Below the pieces are notes generated by a model. The model made no database searches and was not told the origin of the DNA. It saw only the letters and a program-made list of their open reading frames with translations. From positions 1,550,001-1,614,000 of the forward strand of contig NC_009092.1 in assembly GCF_000016065.1 (NCBI RefSeq): DNA of 64,000 nucleotides, given 5' to 3'. This DNA is from Shewanella loihica PV-4 (GTDB lineage: Bacteria; Pseudomonadota; Gammaproteobacteria; Enterobacterales; Shewanellaceae). Each line of letters opens with the position of its first letter. Positions within the stretch are counted from its first letter, which is position 1. Made by a program: the position numbers and the translations under genes. This document shows, in pieces, positions 17,613-26,736 of the stretch.

Positions 17613-18002
17613 ATGGATATTAATACTGTTAATTCATCCAATGCTACAGCTGCTAAAATTGATATAGGCATGACGCCTGTTAAAGCAAATGCGGCAGAGG
17701 ACGTGGAATTAGCCAAAGGTTCGATCAAGGCGGTCGAACAGAGCAATCAAGCCGAAGCGGCTCAGGCCGAAGAGCAATCGCCCGAAGCGATGCAGAAGTT
17801 GGTTGAAGAGATGTCAAATATGATGTCTGTGATGCGTAAAGGCTTGGCTTTTAAGATTGACGAAGATTCTGGCACAAATATTGTTAGCGTTATGGACATT
17901 GATTCGGGTGATGTGATCCGTCAAATTCCAAACGAAGAAGCATTGAGGTTGGCGCAGAAACTTTCTGAAGTCACTGGATTATTAATGAAAACTGAAGCCT
18001 AG
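17613..18002 (+). CDS. flaG: FlaG family protein
   Basis: A 129-residue protein. The N-terminal half is disordered and Ala/Glu/Gln rich. The C-terminal half has the FlaG fold pattern (GLAFKIDEDSGTNIVSVMDI, then GDVIRQIPNEEALRLAQKL). FlaG of Vibrio and others affects filament length, but its mechanism is not settled. It lies between flagellin and fliD, the usual place. fliD starts 30 bases after the stop. Confidence 0.9.
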   Translation: MDINTVNSSNATAAKIDIGMTPVKANAAEDVELAKGSIKAVEQSNQAEAAQAEEQSPEAMQKLVEEMSNMMSVMRKGLAFKIDEDSGTNIVSVMDIDSGDVIRQIPNEEALRLAQKLSEVTGLLMKTEA

Positions 18003-18032
18003 GTTTCAGCTGGCGTTTGAGTAGAGGTAGTT

Positions 18033-19406
18033 ATGGCATTAACGGCAACAGGCATAGGTTCAGGGCTTGATATCAACACGATTGTGGGGGTGCTGGTTGA
18101 TGCTGAGAAGGTGCCTAAAGAAGCGATCTTTAATAAGACAGAAGACACAATCGATGCGAAAGTCTCAGCCATGGGCTCGCTAAAGAGTGCTCTGTCAAAG
18201 TTTCAGGATGCCCTTGAAAAACTCAAAGATGGCAGCAGTCTAAATCAACGTCAGGTGTCAACCGGTGACAGCAGTTTCTTTACGGCTACGGCTGATAAGA
18301 ATGCCCAGACGGGTAGCTATAACATAGTCGTAGAGCAACTCGCCCAGCGTCACAAGGTGGCAGGGGCCTTCACGGCAGATGCCAGTGCAGCAGTAGGTGA
18401 GGGCAGTCTCGGCTTTACCGTTAATGGTCAGAGTTTCTCGGTCGATGTGGCCGCGGGAGACTCGCTGTCAGCCATTGCAGACAAGATTAACAGTGCCGAC
18501 GACAATGTCGGGGTTACCGCAACGATAGTTACTACCGATGGTGGCAGTCGTCTGGTGATCAGTTCCGATACCGAAGGGCCGGATAATAACATCAGCGTAA
18601 CTGCAAGCGATACGTCTGGTACAGGTCTTAGCGACATGTTTGGCCTAGGAAATCTGAGCGAAGTGCAGGCCGCCAAAGAGTCAATTGTTTACATAGATGG
18701 TCAGAAGCTACAGTCGCAAACCAACGAAATCAAAAATGCGATAGCCGGCGTGACCCTTAATCTCACCGACGCCGATCTCAATAAGACCTCTGTACTTAAG
18801 ATCGAACTCGATGAAGATGCGGTAAAAGAGAATGTTCAGGGTTTTGTCGACGCCTATAACAGCTTAATGAGCACCATAGATAAGGTCTCTTCCTATGATG
18901 CGGAAAAGGAAGTGGCATCGGCACTCCAAGGGGATTCGATGATACGATCAATCGAGTCTCAGATGCGTAATATGATTTCAAATCGTGTCGATCTTGGTGG
19001 TGGGCAGTCGGTTGCCCTCTATGACATAGGCATAGAGGCGGATCGCTACGGCAAACTGTCGGTCAATAGCACTAAGCTGGATAAAGCCATCAGTGAAGAT
19101 ATGAGTAGCATCGAGAGTTTGTTTGCGACAGATACCACAGGTTTGGCCAACAGATTGGATAGTTTAGTTGAGGGTTACGTTAAGAGTGGTGGCCTGATCG
19201 ATTCTCGTAATAATATCTACACCGCTGATAAGAAGCGACTCGATGCGCAGCGCGAAGCATTTTCTTTGAAGATGGAGCAATTAGAATCCCGTCTATTTAA
19301 GCAGTTTAATGCGATGGATCTGGTTGTGGGTAAGCTGAATCAACAGTCTGCTGGTATTGTTAATGGGCTGAACTCGCTACCAGGCGTTGTTTCTCAGAAA
19401 GCCTAG
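18033..19406 (+). CDS. fliD: Filament cap protein FliD (HAP2)
   Basis: A 457-residue protein. The N-terminus (TATGIGSGLDINTIVGVLVD) and the FliD N domain (about 1-110) are followed by hook-IN-like segments and a C-terminal coiled region (KRLDAQREAFSLKMEQLESR, then LFKQFNAMDLVVGKLNQQS). FliD forms the pentameric cap that folds flagellin at the tip. Neighbours flaG, a FliT-like gene and fliS make the usual filament-assembly group. Confidence 0.95.
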   Translation: MALTATGIGSGLDINTIVGVLVDAEKVPKEAIFNKTEDTIDAKVSAMGSLKSALSKFQDALEKLKDGSSLNQRQVSTGDSSFFTATADKNAQTGSYNIVVEQLAQRHKVAGAFTADASAAVGEGSLGFTVNGQSFSVDVAAGDSLSAIADKINSADDNVGVTATIVTTDGGSRLVISSDTEGPDNNISVTASDTSGTGLSDMFGLGNLSEVQAAKESIVYIDGQKLQSQTNEIKNAIAGVTLNLTDADLNKTSVLKIELDEDAVKENVQGFVDAYNSLMSTIDKVSSYDAEKEVASALQGDSMIRSIESQMRNMISNRVDLGGGQSVALYDIGIEADRYGKLSVNSTKLDKAISEDMSSIESLFATDTTGLANRLDSLVEGYVKSGGLIDSRNNIYTADKKRLDAQREAFSLKMEQLESRLFKQFNAMDLVVGKLNQQSAGIVNGLNSLPGVVSQKA

Positions 19407-19433
19407 TTGAGAGTGCTGTAAGAAGGAAGAGCA

Positions 19434-19754
19434 TTGGAGCCTTTAGATAAGCTAAACGAACAAATTACTCTAGTTATGCGGCGTCTGGAACAGTTACCTG
19501 CCGAACAGGAAGACGCCGATGAGTTGGTATCGAACTTGCTAGACTTGGTTGGAAAGCGTCAACTTTTGCTCGACGAGGTGCTCGTCTCACCGAAAGAGGA
19601 AGACAGAGCTCTATTGCAGGCTCAACTGGAATTAACCAGCAGCTTTACGACGCAGGCGGTAAGCCTGTTAAAGCATCGTCAGGAGTTACTGCATGTCGGA
19701 CGTAAGAGTCAACGCCAACTTAATGTTTATAAGTCTATAGATGCAGAAAGGTAG
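19434..19754 (+). CDS. FliT/FlaI-like flagellar chaperone (hypothetical)
   Basis: A 106-residue, mostly helical protein with a TTG start preceded by an AGGAAGA site. It is Leu/Glu/Gln rich (LNEQITLVMRRLEQLPAEQE). The position between fliD and fliS is that of Vibrio flaI and enterobacterial fliT, which encodes the FliD chaperone. The sequence itself carries no strong motif, so the role as FliD chaperone is inferred from position, size and helical content. fliS follows after 6 bases. Confidence 0.65.
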   Translation: MEPLDKLNEQITLVMRRLEQLPAEQEDADELVSNLLDLVGKRQLLLDEVLVSPKEEDRALLQAQLELTSSFTTQAVSLLKHRQELLHVGRKSQRQLNVYKSIDAER

Positions 19755-19760
19755 GTTTTT

Positions 19761-20171
19761 ATGAGAAAGTCACTGCAGTCATATCGAAAGGTGTCATTAG
19801 AGAGCGAGATCTCAGTCGCCTCTCCACACCGAATTATCCAAATGATGTTTGAAGGTGCGCTGCAACGACTAGCCCAGAGTCGTTATGCAATAGAAAACAA
19901 CGATATAGAAAATAAAGGTATCTATATCGGCAAGGCAATCGGCATCATCACAGGGCTTAACAACAGCCTGAATATGGAAGCGGGTGGCGAGATCGCCAGC
20001 AACCTTAGCGACCTCTATGATTTCATGCTGCGTAAGCTCTCTGAGGCCAACATGAATAACGATGTGCAGGCGATCGATGATGTGAGTGAAATCATCCGTA
20101 CCATCAAGGAAGGGTGGGACGCCATTCCCCAAAATGAGCACCATCTAGCGTCACACACAGAGGCAATTTAA
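19761..20171 (+). CDS. fliS: Flagellin export chaperone FliS
   Basis: A 136-residue protein with the FliS pattern: SYRKVSLESEISVASPHRII, QMMFEGALQRLAQ, then IGKAIGIITGLNNSLNMEAG and NLSDLYDFMLRKL. FliS binds the C-terminus of flagellin in the cytoplasm and prevents early polymerisation. It is the last gene of the flaG-fliD-flaI-fliS unit; a hairpin follows ~36 bases after the stop. Confidence 0.95.
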   Translation: MRKSLQSYRKVSLESEISVASPHRIIQMMFEGALQRLAQSRYAIENNDIENKGIYIGKAIGIITGLNNSLNMEAGGEIASNLSDLYDFMLRKLSEANMNNDVQAIDDVSEIIRTIKEGWDAIPQNEHHLASHTEAI

Positions 20172-20207
20172 TCGTCTCGACTATCTTTCTGAACAACAAC
20201 TTTTTGT

Positions 20208-20231
20208 CAGGCGTCAAACGATTGGCGCCTG
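20208..20231 (+). terminator. Hairpin after fliS, possible terminator
   Basis: CAGGCGTCAA / TTGGCGCCTG pairs over 10 bp (two wobble or mismatch positions) with an ACGA loop. No strong T run follows. The remaining ~200 bases to flrA are AT-rich, and no clear promoter was identified in them. Confidence 0.45.
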
Positions 20232-20437
20232 ATGCTTGATACGTTGAGAATTTGCTCTAAAATCAGATGAGTTAGTCAGAAAATGAATCTGATACTTGCT
20301 AATGTGCTGCTGATAATACACTATTCCGTGTGATAGTCATTTTTTGGAAAACTGGATTAAAACGATTATCTCGCTTTCGAAGCAACTAACACTAATAATT
20401 AATGCGAATAACACTGAGTGCTTTACGGCCTTCTTAA

Positions 20438-21871
20438 ATGATGCAAACAGATCAACGAATTCTACTTGTCGGTAATCAGTCAGAGCGAATTAATCGCTTA
20501 TCTTGTGTTTTTGAGTTTCTTGGTGAGCAGGTAGAGTTGCTTGCCGTCGACAGACTCGAATCTCGAATGTCGAATACCCGCTATAGAGCACTTGTCATTG
20601 CACAAGAGGCTCAATCTAAGACCTTGTTGCAATCTATTGCCACCTCAATGCCTTGGCAACCCATCTTGTTGTTAGGCTCTAATGGCGACGTGACTGCAGG
20701 CAATGTATTAGGTTGTATTGAAGAGCCGTTAAATTATCCTCAGTTGACCGAACTCCTGCATTTTTGCCAGGTGTTTGTGCAGGCTAAGCGTCCGGATATA
20801 CCTACCAGTGGTAACCAGACTAAGTTATTTCGCAGCCTGGTGGGCCGCAGTGAAGGTATCGCCCAGGTGCGTCACCTGATCAACCAGGTGGCCGGTTCCG
20901 ATGCCACCGTATTGGTTCTAGGTCAGTCTGGTACCGGCAAAGAGGTGGTTGCACGCAATATCCACTATATTTCCGATCGCCGTGATGGCCCCTTCATCCC
21001 GGTAAACTGTGGCGCCATTCCGCCAGAATTGCTCGAGAGTGAGCTGTTTGGTCATGAGAAGGGCTCATTTACCGGCGCAATCAGTGCCCGTAAGGGACGC
21101 TTCGAGCTCGCCGAAGGGGGCACCCTGTTTCTCGATGAGATAGGCGATATGCCCCTGCAGATGCAGGTGAAACTGCTGCGTGTATTGCAGGAGCGCGTCT
21201 TCGAGCGTGTCGGTGGCAGCAAACCGATTCATACCAATGTGCGCGTCATCGCGGCAACCCACAGAGAGCTAGAGACCATGATCGCCAACGGCGAGTTTAG
21301 GGAAGATCTCTTCTATCGCCTCAATGTGTTTCCTGTCGAGATGCCCGCCCTGTGTGAGCGCAAAGACGATATCCCGCTTTTGCTGCAGGAGTTGGTCAGC
21401 CGCGTTTATAACGAGGGGCGTGGCAAGGTGCGTTTTACCCAGCGTGCGATTGAGTCACTCAAGGAGCATAGCTGGTCGGGTAACGTGCGTGAACTCTCTA
21501 ACCTGGTCGAGCGTCTGACGATCCTTTATCCGGGTGGCTTGGTCGACGTTAATGACCTGCCGCTTAAATACCGCCATATTGATGTGCCTGAATATCAGGT
21601 GCAGGTCAGTGAAGAGGAGTTGGAACGCGATGCGCTGGCCTCTATCTTCAGCGATGAGGTAGCGGTCGATATTCCCGAGAGCCGTTTCCCCAGCGAGTTG
21701 CCACCCGAAGGAGTGAACCTTAAGGATCTATTGGCCGAGCTTGAGATCGATATGATTCGCCAGGCACTGGATCAACAAGACAATGTGGTGGCCCGCGCCG
21801 CAGAAATGCTTGGCATTCGCCGTACCACACTGGTTGAGAAGATGCGCAAGTATGGCATGAGTAAAGATTAA
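20438..21871 (+). CDS. flrA: Flagellar master regulator FlrA (sigma-54 activator)
   Basis: A 477-residue protein. The N-terminal ~125 residues form a FleQ-type receiver-like domain that lacks the usual phospho-acceptor Asp. The AAA+ domain (about 140-380) has Walker A GQSGTGKE, Walker [11 protein letters not shown] and a sigma-54 contact loop GSFTGA in place of the common GAFTGA. The C-terminus is a Fis-type helix-turn-helix ([20 protein letters not shown]). FlrA activates flrBC and other early flagellar genes and, in Vibrio, is blocked by c-di-GMP. It is transcribed alone and closed by a terminator. Confidence 0.95.
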   Translation: MMQTDQRILLVGNQSERINRLSCVFEFLGEQVELLAVDRLESRMSNTRYRALVIAQEAQSKTLLQSIATSMPWQPILLLGSNGDVTAGNVLGCIEEPLNYPQLTELLHFCQVFVQAKRPDIPTSGNQTKLFRSLVGRSEGIAQVRHLINQVAGSDATVLVLGQSGTGKEVVARNIHYISDRRDGPFIPVNCGAIPPELLESELFGHEKGSFTGAISARKGRFELAEGGTLFLDEIGDMPLQMQVKLLRVLQERVFERVGGSKPIHTNVRVIAATHRELETMIANGEFREDLFYRLNVFPVEMPALCERKDDIPLLLQELVSRVYNEGRGKVRFTQRAIESLKEHSWSGNVRELSNLVERLTILYPGGLVDVNDLPLKYRHIDVPEYQVQVSEEELERDALASIFSDEVAVDIPESRFPSELPPEGVNLKDLLAELEIDMIRQALDQQDNVVARAAEMLGIRRTTLVEKMRKYGMSKD

Positions 21872-21896
21872 CTCCTGCTCGCCGCACTCCATAAAC

Positions 21897-21920
21897 AAGG
21901 GCCCATTTCTGGGCCTTTGT
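21897..21920 (+). terminator. Intrinsic terminator after flrA
   Basis: Stem AAGGGCCCA / TGGGCCTTT (one G-T pair) with a short TTTC loop, then TGT. It separates flrA from the sigma-54 promoter of flrBC. Confidence 0.75.
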
Positions 21921-21972
21921 CGTATCTGACTCATAATTCTCTGTTAATTCTGACTTTTTGTTAGCTTTTTAA

Positions 21973-21990
21973 TTGGCATGTTACCTGCAT
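21973..21990 (+). promoter_or_regulatory. Sigma-54 promoter of flrBC
   Basis: TTGGCATGTTACCTGCAT has the GG-N10-GC arrangement. It lies ~37 bases upstream of the flrB ATG. FlrA is the expected activator (established in Vibrio). Confidence 0.88.
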
Positions 21991-22026
21991 CGGCCTGTTT
22001 AGCAGCAAATTATTGACGGAGTGGTT

Positions 22027-23115
22027 ATGGCCGCGAATCCAAAGGTGGCATATACAGCGCAGGCGCAGGTAACACTGGCTCCTTCCCAAGTCATGGGTGG
22101 TGAGGTGGCAAACGATGCCATCTCCAGCCGCATGGAACATATACTCCAGGCTATGCCATCGGGTGTAGTGATCCTCAATGGCGATGGTGTGGTGACAGAT
22201 GCCAATCCGGTTGCGGTGCAATTGTTAGGGCAGCCCCTGGCGGGCATACGCTGGTTACAGGTGATTAACCGTGCCTTTTCGCCCCAAGATGACGACGGTC
22301 ACGAGGTCTCGTTGAAGAACGGTCGCCGGGTGAAGCTGGCGATCACGCCGCTAACGCCCGAGCCTGGTCAGCTCATCGTCTTGACCGACTTGACCGAAAC
22401 CCGTCTGCTGCAGAAGAATCTCTCGCATCTGCAACGACTATCCGCCTTAGGTAAGATGGTAGCCAGCCTGGCCCACCAGGTGCGAACACCTTTGTCGGCG
22501 GCCTTACTCTACGCCGCGAACCTGGGGAGCCCTAAGCTGACCCAGGTCTCAAGGGAGCGTTTTCAGGGCAAGCTTATCGACAGGCTCAATGAACTGTCGC
22601 AACAGGTGGATGACATGTTGCTGATGGCCAAGGGGCGTCAGCAGGAATTGACCGAAGTCTGCAACATGCAGCAGGTGATGACTAGCGTGATGGCCAACTG
22701 CGAACCTATCGCCGAGCGTAAGGGCTGCCAGCTGCTTCTTAAGCTAGACACTCACTTGCGCTTTAAGGCTAATCCGGCGGCGCTCAGCTCGGCGATCAAC
22801 AATCTTGTTATGAACAGTATCGAGGCCGGGGCCAGTCAGATCTGGCTTAATGCCCAAGATGAGACGGGGACTGTCGCCTTCGAGGTAGTCGACAACGGTA
22901 AGGGGCTCGATGCCAAATTGCAAGAGAAGGTGTTAGAGCCTTTCTTCACCACTAAGGCCCAAGGCACAGGTCTGGGCTTAGCTGTCGTGCAGACGGTTGT
23001 GGCAAATCATCAGGGCCGCTTGCAACTCAATTGTATCGCGGGAAAGGGATGTCGCGCCTCGTTTAACCTGCCGGCTGTTTCGGCCGATTCTGGGCTGGAG
23101 GTAAGCCATGGCTGA
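22027..23115 (+). CDS. flrB: Sensor histidine kinase FlrB
   Basis: A 362-residue soluble kinase. The ATG at 22027 is chosen because GGAG lies 5 bases upstream; the in-frame GTG at 22021 overlaps that site. A PAS-like region (about 35-125, MPSGVVILNGDGVVTDANPV) precedes the dimerisation/phospho-acceptor segment (KMVASLAHQVRTPLSAAL, His in AHQVRTP). The ATPase domain has N box NNLVMNSIEAG, G1 DNGKGLD and G2 GTGLGLAVV. No membrane segment is present, so it senses a cytoplasmic cue, possibly basal-body assembly. It overlaps flrC by 8 bases. Confidence 0.95.
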   Translation: MAANPKVAYTAQAQVTLAPSQVMGGEVANDAISSRMEHILQAMPSGVVILNGDGVVTDANPVAVQLLGQPLAGIRWLQVINRAFSPQDDDGHEVSLKNGRRVKLAITPLTPEPGQLIVLTDLTETRLLQKNLSHLQRLSALGKMVASLAHQVRTPLSAALLYAANLGSPKLTQVSRERFQGKLIDRLNELSQQVDDMLLMAKGRQQELTEVCNMQQVMTSVMANCEPIAERKGCQLLLKLDTHLRFKANPAALSSAINNLVMNSIEAGASQIWLNAQDETGTVAFEVVDNGKGLDAKLQEKVLEPFFTTKAQGTGLGLAVVQTVVANHQGRLQLNCIAGKGCRASFNLPAVSADSGLEVSHG

Positions 23116-24451
23116 AGCCAAGATATTACTCGTTGAAGATGATGCGGCGCTGCGCGAAGCCTTAGTCGATACCTTGCTGCTGGCGCAGTATGAATGTGTC
23201 GATGTTGAATCGGCCGAGGCGGCCATCGTCGCGCTCAAGGGTCAGGAATTCGACATGGTGATCAGCGACGTGCAGATGGAGGGGATAGGCGGTCTCGGGC
23301 TGGTGAACTATCTTCAGCAGCATAACGCCCAGGTGCCCATCTTATTGATGACGGCTTTTGCCACCATAGACAGTGCGGTAAGTGCCATTAAGCTCGGCGC
23401 GGTGGACTATCTGGCGAAACCCTTCGCCCCTGAGGTCTTGCTTAACCAGGTGTCTCGTTATCTCAAACCTAAGCTAATCGAAGATCAACCCGTGGTGGCC
23501 GACGAGCGCAGCCTGGCGCTCTTGGCGCTGGCACAGAAGGTGGCCCAATCCGATGCCTCCGTGATGATCATGGGGCCGAGTGGTTCGGGTAAAGAGGTGC
23601 TTGCCCGCTATATTCATCAACACAGCCAGCGTGCCAACGAGCCATTTGTGGCAATCAACTGTGCGGCAATTCCTGAAAACATGCTCGAAGCCACACTGTT
23701 TGGCTACGAGAAGGGGGCCTTCACCGGGGCCTATCAGGCCTGTCCCGGTAAGTTTGAACAGGCTCAGGGCGGCACCTTGCTGCTCGATGAAATCTCCGAG
23801 ATGGATCTGGGGCTGCAAGCCAAGCTGCTCAGGGTATTGCAAGAGCGCGAAGTCGAGCGACTCGGCGGTCGTAAGACGATTAAGCTCGATGTGCGTGTGC
23901 TGGCCACCTCTAACCGTGACCTTAAGGCGATGGCGACCAAAGGCGATTTTAGGGAAGATCTCTATTACCGCATCAATGTGTTCCCGCTGACCTGGCCGGC
24001 ACTGCATCAACGCCCGGCGGATATCTTGCCGCTGGCGAGGCACCTGGTGTTGCGTCATGCCAAGGCTGCCGGTTTAGCCGTGGCGCCAAGCCTGGACGAT
24101 CAGGCGAGCAGGCGTCTATTGGGCCACAGATGGCCGGGGAACGTTCGAGAGCTGGATAACGTGGTTCAGCGCGCCCTAATTCTACAGACAGGTGACACTA
24201 TCTGCGCCAAGGATATCGTTATCGATACTCAGGATGTGATGCTGGAGCCTGCTTTTGATAGTGAAAAAACTGTCGAGCCCGAGGGGCTGGGGGATGAGCT
24301 TAAGGCACAGGAGCATGTGATCATCCTAGAGACCCTCAATCAGTGTAATGGCAGTCGCAAGCAGGTGGCCGAAAAGCTGGGTATCAGCGCCCGGACCCTG
24401 AGATATAAGATGGCGCGTATGCGTGACATGGGTATTCAGATCCCTGCCTGA
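23108..24451 (+). CDS. flrC: Response regulator FlrC (sigma-54 activator)
   Basis: A 447-residue NtrC-type regulator. The receiver domain (1-120) has Asp54 as phospho-acceptor (VISDVQMEG) and the conserved Lys in DYLAKPF. The AAA+ domain has Walker A GPSGSGKE, the intact GAFTGA loop and LLLDEISEMD. A Fis-type DNA-binding C-terminus (SRKQVAEKLGISARTLRYKM) follows. Phosphorylated by FlrB, it is expected to activate the class III operons whose sigma-54 promoters occur in this window. Confidence 0.96.
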   Translation: MAEAKILLVEDDAALREALVDTLLLAQYECVDVESAEAAIVALKGQEFDMVISDVQMEGIGGLGLVNYLQQHNAQVPILLMTAFATIDSAVSAIKLGAVDYLAKPFAPEVLLNQVSRYLKPKLIEDQPVVADERSLALLALAQKVAQSDASVMIMGPSGSGKEVLARYIHQHSQRANEPFVAINCAAIPENMLEATLFGYEKGAFTGAYQACPGKFEQAQGGTLLLDEISEMDLGLQAKLLRVLQEREVERLGGRKTIKLDVRVLATSNRDLKAMATKGDFREDLYYRINVFPLTWPALHQRPADILPLARHLVLRHAKAAGLAVAPSLDDQASRRLLGHRWPGNVRELDNVVQRALILQTGDTICAKDIVIDTQDVMLEPAFDSEKTVEPEGLGDELKAQEHVIILETLNQCNGSRKQVAEKLGISARTLRYKMARMRDMGIQIPA

Positions 24452-24536
24452 TAGGCGTATTCGTTTTAGCTGACATGTGTCAGTGAAGGAAGCAAACCGC
24501 CGCTTTAGCGTCTCTACGGCCCATTTGAACGTTTCG

Positions 24537-24570
24537 AAGCCGACACCCAATCTGGGTTTGTCGGCTTTTT
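24537..24570 (+). terminator. Intrinsic terminator after flrC
   Basis: AAGCCGACACCCA pairs with TGGGTTTGTCGGCTT (one bulge), followed by TTT. It ends just before the fliE promoter. Confidence 0.85.
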
Positions 24571-24576
24571 CTATTT

Positions 24577-24594
24577 TTGGCAAACATATTGCAT
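24577..24594 (+). promoter_or_regulatory. Sigma-54 promoter of the fliE operon
   Basis: TTGGCAAACATATTGCAT keeps the GG-N10-GC spacing and the TTGCA -12 box. It begins within 10 bases of the flrC terminator and 54 bases before fliE. Confidence 0.9.
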
Positions 24595-24647
24595 TGGTCT
24601 GAATAAGAATAGATTTCGTCAATTTCACGACGATAGCGGAGGCCAAG

Positions 24648-24980
24648 ATGCAGATAGGTGCCAATTCATTACTGCAAGAGATGCAGACACTCACGGGCGA
24701 AATCAAGCCTAATGGGATCACACCTAATATCACTCAGCAGGTGGCGAACACCAGTGGTAGCGACTTTGGCAGCCTCTTGTCTGAAGCTGTGGGCAATGTA
24801 AATGCGCTGCAGGCCACCTCATCCTCGCTGCAGACACGTCTGGATATGGGCGACACCCGGGTGACACTGTCAGATACCGTGATCGCCAGAGAGAAGGCCA
24901 GCGTGGCATTCGAGGCCACCGTTCAGGTGCGCAACAAGCTGGTGGAAGCCTATAAAGAGATCATGAGTATGCCTGTCTAG
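24648..24980 (+). CDS. fliE: MS ring-rod junction protein FliE
   Basis: A 110-residue protein with the FliE C-terminus (VTLSDTVIAREKASVAFEAT, then QVRNKLVEAYKEIMSMPV). FliE joins the MS ring to the rod and is the first exported rod-type protein. It heads the fliEFGHIJ operon, with fliF starting 46 bases later. Length is normal. Confidence 0.95.
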   Translation: MQIGANSLLQEMQTLTGEIKPNGITPNITQQVANTSGSDFGSLLSEAVGNVNALQATSSSLQTRLDMGDTRVTLSDTVIAREKASVAFEATVQVRNKLVEAYKEIMSMPV

Positions 24981-25026
24981 GCATGGACTCCCTAAAGATT
25001 AAGAAAGATAACGGCAGGTATTTATC

Positions 25027-26736
25027 GTGAGCACAGATATGGTAGTCGGAACTGGCGCTGGCACAACACAGGATATGTTGGCAGGCGGCGTACAAGAAGA
25101 ACATAAGCCGAGCGGCGGAATGTTTGGCGGTGTCGACATGCTCAGACAGATCACCATGATCCTGGCGCTGGCTATCTGTCTGGCGTTGGCCGTCTTCGTC
25201 ATGTTGTGGGCTCAGGAGCCCGAATACCGTCCTCTGGGTAAGATGGATACTCAGGAGATGGTGCAGGTCCTGGATGTGCTGGACAAGAACAAGGTCAACT
25301 ATCAGATCGATGTCGATGTGCTCAAGGTGCCGGAAGATCAGTACCAAGACGTCAAGATGATGCTGAGCCGCGCCGGTATCGATAACTCGCCGAGTCGTGA
25401 CGATTACCTATCAAAAGACAGCGGCTTTGGCGTGAGCCAGCGCATGGAGGCCGCCAGACTCAAGAACAGCCAGGAGCAAAACCTGGCACGTACCATCGAA
25501 GAGTTAAAGAGCGTCAGCCGCGCCAAGGTGATCCTGGCCATTCCTAAAGAGAATGTGTTTGCCCGTAATCGCTCCAAGCCAAGTGCAACCGTGGTGGTTA
25601 ATACCCGCCGTGGCGGTCTGGGTCAGGAGGAGGTCGATTCCATCGTAGATATCGTTGCCTCGGCGGTGCACGGTCTCGAGCCGACTCGAGTCACTGTGAC
25701 CGATGCTAACGGTCGCCTGCTAAACTCGGGCAGTCAAACTGCAGGCTCGGCCAGAGCCAGACGCGAGCTCGAGCTGGTGCAGCAGAAAGAAGCCGAATAC
25801 CGCAGCAAGATTGAATCGATTCTGATGCCGATTCTGGGGCCGGAAAACTTTACCGCTCAGGTCGACGTGAACATGGACTTCACCTCGGTCGAGCAGACCG
25901 CCAAGCGTTATAACCCGGATCTGCCCGCGGTGCGCAGCGAGATGACGGTTGAGAATAACTCTACCGGTGCCAGCACTGGCGGCATCGCCGGCGCGCTGAG
26001 CAACCAGCCACCGATGGAAGCCAATATTCCTCAGCAGGCTACCGGGACTAGTGCTCAGGAGCAGACCCTGCCGGGTTCTAGCCACAAGGAGGCAACCCGC
26101 AATTATGAGCTAGACACCACCATCAGCCATACCCGCCAGCAGGTGGGGGTGGTCAGACGGGTTAGCGTGTCGGTGGCGGTCGATTTCAAGACGGGACCTG
26201 CCGGTGAAGACGGTCAGGTGACCCGCGTTGCTCGCACCGAGCAGGAGCTGAGCAACATACGCCGCCTGCTAGAAGGGGCTGTAGGTTTCAATACCCAACG
26301 TGGCGACATGATAGAGGTGGTCACAGTTCCCTTCATGGATCAACTGGTAGAAGAGGCGCCAGCGCTGGCTATCTACGAGGAGCCTTGGTTCTGGCGAGCC
26401 ATCAAGCTAGTGATGGGCGGTCTAATCATCCTGGTGCTTATTCTGTTCGTGGTGCGCCCTATGCTCAAGCGCCTTATCTACCCAGATGGTCAGAAGATGC
26501 CGGATGCGCCATCTTTGGGTGATGAGTTAGCGGAGATTGAGGATCAGTATGCCGCCGATACCCTTGGCATGCTTAATCGTCCCGATGCGGAATACAGCTA
26601 CGCCGATGATGGGTCAATTTTGATACCGGATCTGCATAAAGACGATGATATGATAAAGGCCATACGTGCATTGGTGGCCAACGAGCCTGAGTTGTCTACG
26701 CAAGTCGTCAAGGGATGGTTACAAGAAAATGAGTAA
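25027..26736 (+). CDS. fliF: Flagellar MS-ring protein FliF
   Basis: A 569-residue protein with a GTG start. The first membrane segment (about 40-62, ITMILALAICLALAVFVMLW) precedes a YscJ-type periplasmic domain (VNYQIDVDVLKVPEDQY, RMEAARLKNSQEQNLARTI). A second membrane segment follows near residue 460 (LVMGGLIILVLILFVV). The C-terminal tail (DKDDDMIKAIRALVANEPEL region) binds FliG. FliF forms the base on which the motor assembles. It overlaps fliG by 8 bases. Confidence 0.96.
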   Translation: MSTDMVVGTGAGTTQDMLAGGVQEEHKPSGGMFGGVDMLRQITMILALAICLALAVFVMLWAQEPEYRPLGKMDTQEMVQVLDVLDKNKVNYQIDVDVLKVPEDQYQDVKMMLSRAGIDNSPSRDDYLSKDSGFGVSQRMEAARLKNSQEQNLARTIEELKSVSRAKVILAIPKENVFARNRSKPSATVVVNTRRGGLGQEEVDSIVDIVASAVHGLEPTRVTVTDANGRLLNSGSQTAGSARARRELELVQQKEAEYRSKIESILMPILGPENFTAQVDVNMDFTSVEQTAKRYNPDLPAVRSEMTVENNSTGASTGGIAGALSNQPPMEANIPQQATGTSAQEQTLPGSSHKEATRNYELDTTISHTRQQVGVVRRVSVSVAVDFKTGPAGEDGQVTRVARTEQELSNIRRLLEGAVGFNTQRGDMIEVVTVPFMDQLVEEAPALAIYEEPWFWRAIKLVMGGLIILVLILFVVRPMLKRLIYPDGQKMPDAPSLGDELAEIEDQYAADTLGMLNRPDAEYSYADDGSILIPDLHKDDDMIKAIRALVANEPELSTQVVKGWLQENE

